NCBI GenBank assembly: GCA_938033975.1
Contig: CALHKJ010000544.1
Span: forward strand, 1 to 10,545
Length of the DNA: 10,545 nt
Direction of reading: 5' to 3'
Origin: an uncultured Saprospiraceae bacterium
GTDB taxonomy: Bacteria > Bacteroidota > Bacteroidia > Chitinophagales > Saprospiraceae
The translations under genes and the position numbers were made by a program. Shown piece after piece: positions 7,324 to 10,545 of the stretch (its first letter is position 1; each line of letters starts with the position of its first letter). Below the pieces are notes generated by a model, which worked only from the letters and a program-made list of their open reading frames with translations, had not been told where the DNA came from and did no database searches.

Positions 7324-7398
7324 TAGGGATGAAAGGATTCGAACCTTCGACCCCTTGGTCCCAAACCAAGTGCGCTAACCGGACTGCGCTACATCCCT
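7324..7398 (-). tRNA. tRNA-Pro (anticodon TGG)
   Basis: Full cloverleaf of 75 bases including the discriminator base. The acceptor stem is AGGGATG / CATCCCT. The D arm contains the AGTCCGGTTAG loop region. The anticodon stem is CTTGG / CCAAG around loop TTTGGGA, giving anticodon TGG, which reads CCA and other proline codons by wobble. The T arm contains GGTTCGAATCC. The discriminator is A and the following bases are CTA, so CCA is not encoded and must be added by tRNA nucleotidyltransferase. It lies 23 bases after tRNA-Ser and is followed by a strong terminator. Confidence 0.96.
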
Positions 7399-7421
7399 AT
7401 CATTAATTCTTAAAATATATA

Positions 7422-7513
7422 TGGCGGTGAAGGAGGGATTCGAACCCCCGGTACCTGTTTCCAAGTACGACGATTTAGCAAACCGTTGGTTTCAGCCACT
7501 CACCCACTTCACC
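7422..7513 (-). tRNA. tRNA-Ser (anticodon GCT)
   Basis: Class II tRNA of 92 bases including an encoded 3' CCA. The acceptor stem is GGTGAAG / CTTCACC with discriminator G. The anticodon stem is ACGGT / ATCGT around loop TTGCTAA, giving anticodon GCT for AGC and AGU codons. A long variable arm (near GTACTTGGAAACAGGTAC) is characteristic of serine tRNAs, and the T arm contains GGTTCGAATCC. It is the first gene of a two-tRNA unit with a recognisable promoter about 40 bases upstream. Confidence 0.96.
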
Positions 7514-7556
7514 ATTTAGTGCATATCTTAACTTCTTGCCTGTGCAAAAAGTGATG

Positions 7557-7587
7557 CAAATGTATGTAACTCGTAGGCATTAAACAA
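7557..7587 (-). promoter_or_regulatory. Bacteroidetes-type promoter of the tRNA unit
   Basis: On the minus strand a TTG (7587-7585) is followed after 20 bases by TACATTTG (7564-7557), an exact match to the TAnnTTTG -7 consensus of the Bacteroidetes housekeeping sigma factor with acceptable spacing. Transcription would begin near 7550, about 35-40 bases before tRNA-Ser. Both elements, their spacing and the position before a stable-RNA gene agree, so this is the best-supported promoter in the window. Confidence 0.72.
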
Positions 7588-7715
7588 GCCCTTTTTTAAT
7601 AATTTTCGATAATGCCAATAGAGGGCTTTTTCTTATCTTGCAAATAGTTTACTTCATGAGATCCGTGGTCGACTATAAACTCTTACCTGAGATGATACGA
7701 AGACCAAAAATTATG

Positions 7716-7733
7716 GGACCCTGGGAAGGGTCC
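7716..7733 (-). terminator. Candidate terminator of proS
   Basis: A GC-rich 7-bp stem, GGACCCT / AGGGTCC, with a 4-base loop begins about 22 bases after the proS stop. On the minus strand it is followed by CATAATTTTT, so the T-run is offset by a few bases. On the plus strand it is followed directly by TTTTC. It may act in both directions, but no plus-strand gene ends here. Confidence 0.5.
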
Positions 7734-7755
7734 TTTTCTATTGAAGTACCCGCTA

Positions 7756-9222
7756 TTAGTACGCTTTCGCGAATATTACTCGTTGCTTTGAAGGCTTTCC
7801 TGTAACCATACATTCACCGGGAGAAAGATCACCTTCGATAGGAATGCATCGTATTGTGGCCTTGGTTTCCTCTTTTACCTTGAGTTCCGTTTCTGTAGTT
7901 CCATCCCAATGAGCCATGATAAAACCTCCTTTTTCATCCAAAACAGACTTGAATTCGTCATAGCTGTCTACAGTATGTGTGTTTTCATCTCTAAAGGCCT
8001 TTGCTTTGTTCAGCAAATTATCTTGGATAGTCACCAATAGATCTTCAATATATTGACCCAAGCCATCCAATCGCACTCCAGTTTTCTCCTTCGTATCTCT
8101 TCTTGCTACCTCTGCTTGACCTTTTTCCAAATCTCTTGGTCCAATGCCAATCCTTACAGGAATTCCTTTCATCTCATACTCAGCAAATTTGAAACCTGGT
8201 CTCTTGCTTGCATCATCATCAATCTTAACTGAGATTCCTTTTGCTTTCAATTCTTTGGCAATTTCCTCTCCTTTTTCAAGTAACTCAGGAAGTGGTTTTG
8301 GTATAGGTACGATAACCACCTGTGTAGGAGCTAATTTTGGAGGTAAGACCAATCCTTCATCATCCGAATGAGTCATTACCAAGCCACCTACTAGTCTAGT
8401 TGATACACCCCACGAACTTGCCCAAACATATTCCTCTTTGTTTTCTGAGGTTAAGTATTTTACATCGAAAGCTTTCGCAAAATTTTGACCTAAAAAGTGT
8501 GAAGTACCGGCCTGCAAAGCCTTTTTGTCTTGCATCATTGCTTCAATCGTGAAGGTTTCAACAGCCCCAGCAAATCTTTCGTTAGCAGTCTTTGCTCCTT
8601 TGATAACCGGCATAGCCATATAGTCTTCCGCAAATCTTGCATATACTTCGTGAATCAATTTAGATTCCTCAAGTGCTTCCTCACTTGTCGCATGTGCTGT
8701 ATGGCCTTCCTGCCATAAAAACTCAGCTGTTCTCAAAAATGGCCTAGTTCTCATTTCCCACCGAACCACATTTGCCCATTGATTTATCAATAGAGGCAAA
8801 TCACGATAACTTTGAATCCAATCTCTATAGGTATTCCAGATAATGGTCTCTGAAGTTGGCCTTACAATCAATTCTTCTTCCAATTTTGCACTTGGATCTA
8901 CGACAACACCACTTCCATTTGGATTATTCATCAATCGGTGGTGTGTTACGACCGCACATTCCTTTGCAAAACCCTCAACATGGTCTGCTTCCTTCGAAAG
9001 AAAACTTTTAGGAATGAAGAGAGGGAAGTATGCATTTACATGACCCGTATCCTTGAACATTTTGTCCAATTGTGCCTTCATATTTTCCCAAATGGCGTAT
9101 CCAGTAGGTTTTATAACCATACATCCTCTAACTGCCGAATTATCAGCCAGTTGTGCCTTTTTTACAATATCTAAATACCATTGGGAGTAGTCATCTTGAC
9201 GATTGGTTATTTCCTTAGCCAT
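7756..9222 (-). CDS. proS: Prolyl-tRNA synthetase, archaeal/eukaryotic-like type
   Basis: Class II aminoacyl-tRNA synthetase that attaches proline to tRNA-Pro in the cytoplasm. It has 488 residues from ATG 9222, which is preceded by an A-rich stretch. The length and lack of an inserted editing domain between motifs 2 and 3 mark the archaeal/eukaryotic-like form (about 480 residues), unlike the roughly 570-residue E. coli type. RPTSE is at 121-125. Motif 2, including RTRPFLRTAEFLWQEGHT, is at 158-175. GTSHFLGQNFAKAFD is at 239-253 and motif 3, with STRLVGGL, at about 274-281. An anticodon-binding domain follows from about 300 (VVIVPIPKP), and the protein ends in the conserved FAKAY. The C-terminal zinc-domain-like tail keeps only two cysteines (C459, C471). 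The tRNA-Pro gene is downstream on the same strand. Confidence 0.97.
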   Translation of the reverse strand: MAKEITNRQDDYSQWYLDIVKKAQLADNSAVRGCMVIKPTGYAIWENMKAQLDKMFKDTGHVNAYFPLFIPKSFLSKEADHVEGFAKECAVVTHHRLMNNPNGSGVVVDPSAKLEEELIVRPTSETIIWNTYRDWIQSYRDLPLLINQWANVVRWEMRTRPFLRTAEFLWQEGHTAHATSEEALEESKLIHEVYARFAEDYMAMPVIKGAKTANERFAGAVETFTIEAMMQDKKALQAGTSHFLGQNFAKAFDVKYLTSENKEEYVWASSWGVSTRLVGGLVMTHSDDEGLVLPPKLAPTQVVIVPIPKPLPELLEKGEEIAKELKAKGISVKIDDDASKRPGFKFAEYEMKGIPVRIGIGPRDLEKGQAEVARRDTKEKTGVRLDGLGQYIEDLLVTIQDNLLNKAKAFRDENTHTVDSYDEFKSVLDEKGGFIMAHWDGTTETELKVKEETKATIRCIPIEGDLSPGECMVTGKPSKQRVIFAKAY

Positions 9223-9423
9223 TTTCTCTTTTTATTGTGAACTTATTCTGAGATTTTGCGTCTCAATACTGTAGATGTCTCTGAAAATCAATGTTTTAAC
9301 CTTATTTAACTAAGTCTAGAGCAAGATTTAAGAGTGCATTAACAGCTTTCTACCCGCAAAACTAATAAATTGAGGGTGTATTAAATGATTAAAATGATTT
9401 CTGTTAATTCTAAATATAAGATT
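9223..9423. other. Divergent intergenic region between proS and the exported-protein gene
   Basis: About 200 bases of AT-rich DNA that must carry the promoters of both genes. I see no exact TAnnTTTG element on either strand and no stable hairpin. Two in-frame ATGs at 9385 and 9394 precede the chosen start of the downstream gene. Confidence 0.5.
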
Positions 9424-10545
9424 ATGAAAACGCTCAAGTTAACAACGTTTTTGGCCATCATTCTCGGGTTTTCTACAGCATTGTCAGCACAGTTTGATGA
9501 TTTGTACTACAATCCGGATGATGAATCTACTTATTATGAGACAGAACAAGGGACTGAGTACACTGAAGATTACGGCTACGATGACTATGGCTATGATGAT
9601 GAGGTCTACTCTGATTTTGATTACTGGTCCGAATATGATGGATTTTATTCATCAAGAATAAGAAGATTTCACAGACCAATAGGTGGATTTGGATTCAATA
9701 GTGCATGTTATGCAGATCCATTTTATTACCATAATTATTCTTACACAAACTTTCACCGAAACCACTTTGCAGGTGGAAGATTCATTGTCGTAATCGATCG
9801 TTTTGGAAGAAGAACAAGAAGATGGGTGTCTGTACATTACAATCCATGGGGTAGTCCATGGAGTTACGGTGGTGCATACTATGCAGGTCATAGTCCTTGG
9901 GGCTACAACTCTTGGGGTTACAATTCTTGGAGAAGACCTTATTACGGTGGTTACTACGGAAGTGGCTGGAACAACAATTGTCCAGGAGGCTGGGGTGGAA
10001 ACAACGGCTGGGGTGGAAATAACGGCTGGGGTGGAAACAACGCTTGGAGTGGCAATAACGGTTTTGGAAACGGAAACAGCGGCAATAATACCTCATGGGC
10101 TGGACATTATGGTCCAAGAACTGGAGGAAGCACTAGCAGTAGTTCGAAGGGAAGAACAAGCGGACCTAGATCTGTAGATAGTACTCCAAGAGGTGGTATA
10201 GTTAGCAAAGGAGGAAATAATAGTCCTTCTGCTGTAAATACTGGAAGACCTTCAACTGGATCTCCAAGTAGAACATTGCAAACTGAAAATGACCGTAATC
10301 GAGTAGTTACTTCTTCACCTAGACCTTCGACAGGTACAGGTACAACAAGAGGTGGCTTGACAAGAGATGGAGCTACACAAGCACCAACTACTTCACCAAG
10401 ACCTTCAACTAGAGGAACTCAGACACAGACTCCTAGATCATCAGTTTTCAGAGGAGGTGAATCACAGTCATCTCAGAGAAGTACTCAGAAAGATACTAGA
10501 AGTGGGTCAAGCACAAGAGGATCATACAACAGCGGATCAACTAGA
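9424..10545 (+). CDS. Exported low-complexity, charge-polarised repeat protein (3' end cut by window edge)
   Basis: I do not recognise a named family. The frame is open from ATG 9424 to the right edge (374 codons, no stop). In-frame ATGs at 9385 and 9394 exist, but 9424 gives a textbook signal peptide: MKTLK, a hydrophobic core to about residue 19, and likely cleavage at ALSA-QF (after residue 22). The mature part begins with a very acidic, tyrosine-rich segment (about 24-73). Next is an aromatic, basic region (about 78-180) with FIVVIDRFGRRTRRWV at 120-135 and PWG/YNSW repeats. GWGGNN repeats follow at 189-212, and then a Ser/Thr/Arg/Pro-rich basic tail with recurring RPST. Only two cysteines are visible (C95, C186). 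Such composition suggests a periplasmic, surface or matrix protein, but the function is unknown. The gene is divergent from proS. Confidence 0.82.
   Translation, partial: MKTLKLTTFLAIILGFSTALSAQFDDLYYNPDDESTYYETEQGTEYTEDYGYDDYGYDDEVYSDFDYWSEYDGFYSSRIRRFHRPIGGFGFNSACYADPFYYHNYSYTNFHRNHFAGGRFIVVIDRFGRRTRRWVSVHYNPWGSPWSYGGAYYAGHSPWGYNSWGYNSWRRPYYGGYYGSGWNNNCPGGWGGNNGWGGNNGWGGNNAWSGNNGFGNGNSGNNTSWAGHYGPRTGGSTSSSSKGRTSGPRSVDSTPRGGIVSKGGNNSPSAVNTGRPSTGSPSRTLQTENDRNRVVTSSPRPSTGTGTTRGGLTRDGATQAPTTSPRPSTRGTQTQTPRSSVFRGGESQSSQRSTQKDTRSGSSTRGSYNSGSTR
9988..10059 (+). repeat. Four tandem 18-bp units coding for GWGGNN
   Basis: Units at 9988-10005, 10006-10023 and 10024-10041 read GGCTGGGGTGGAAAYAAC and differ at a single base. 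A fourth, diverged unit at 10042-10059 encodes AWSGNN. They are in frame with the exported protein and begin exactly at codon 189. The near-identity at DNA level points to recent duplication or slippage, and copy number may vary between strains. Confidence 0.9.

Noticed and set aside
7586..7628. A 7-bp inverted repeat AAGCCCT / AGGGCTT with a T-run on the plus strand, resembling a terminator.
   Set aside because: The loop is about 29 bases, no plus-strand gene precedes it, and one arm overlaps the tRNA promoter.
7656..7805. A 49-codon plus-strand frame beginning ATG at 7656 and overlapping the 3' end of proS.
   Set aside because: It overlaps the well-supported proS and a hairpin, has no complete promoter (only a near-match TTATCTTG), and its peptide shows no recognisable feature.
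9803..10177. A 124-codon plus-strand frame with repetitive Val/Thr/Gly composition, and overlapping minus-strand frames with Cys/Ser-rich repeats (9652-10117).
   Set aside because: They are out-of-frame shadows of the repetitive exported-protein gene, whose own frame has a signal peptide and no stop to the window edge.

Overview
The window looks like a chromosomal segment of a member of the Bacteroidota (Bacteroidetes). The signs are AT-rich DNA, A/T-rich start contexts without clear Shine-Dalgarno sites, a tRNA promoter matching the Bacteroidetes TTG / TAnnTTTG consensus, a short LeuA of a form I associate with Flavobacteriia and relatives, and a secreted Gly/Trp/Asn- and Ser/Thr/Arg-rich protein of a kind common in this phylum. 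A Saprospiria- or Chitinophagia-like lineage is my guess; the sequence alone does not settle it.

Layout. (1) Positions 1-2952, minus strand: a tightly packed leucine operon, leuA-leuC-leuD, with leuD cut by the left edge. (2) 2953-3216: a divergent intergenic region. (3) 3217-4749, plus strand: a 510-residue helical protein of unknown function. (4) 4766-7210, minus strand: a radical SAM enzyme with an N-terminal twitch-like iron-sulfur region, followed by a TCR/Tet-type MFS transporter, possibly cotranscribed. (5) 7289-7587, minus strand: a compact tRNA unit with a recognisable promoter, tRNA-Ser(GCT), tRNA-Pro(TGG) and an intrinsic terminator. (6) 7716-9222, minus strand: prolyl-tRNA synthetase of the archaeal/eukaryotic-like type with a candidate terminator. 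(7) 9424 to the right edge, plus strand: the first 374 codons of an exported low-complexity protein, with no stop inside the window.

How the genes work together. LeuA condenses acetyl-CoA with 2-oxoisovalerate, and LeuC and LeuD together isomerise 2-isopropylmalate to 3-isopropylmalate. The next enzyme, LeuB, is not in view. ProRS lies upstream of, and on the same strand as, the tRNA-Pro it should charge, but the tRNAs appear to have their own promoter. The radical SAM/MFS pair is the part least explained by housekeeping metabolism. No precursor peptide or other substrate gene was seen beside it.

Most of the window is core metabolism and translation. The items most worth a second look are the N-terminal-twitch radical SAM enzyme, the charge-polarised exported repeat protein, and the uncharacterised 510-residue protein. 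I did not find convincing evidence of a mobile element, CRISPR array or defence system.
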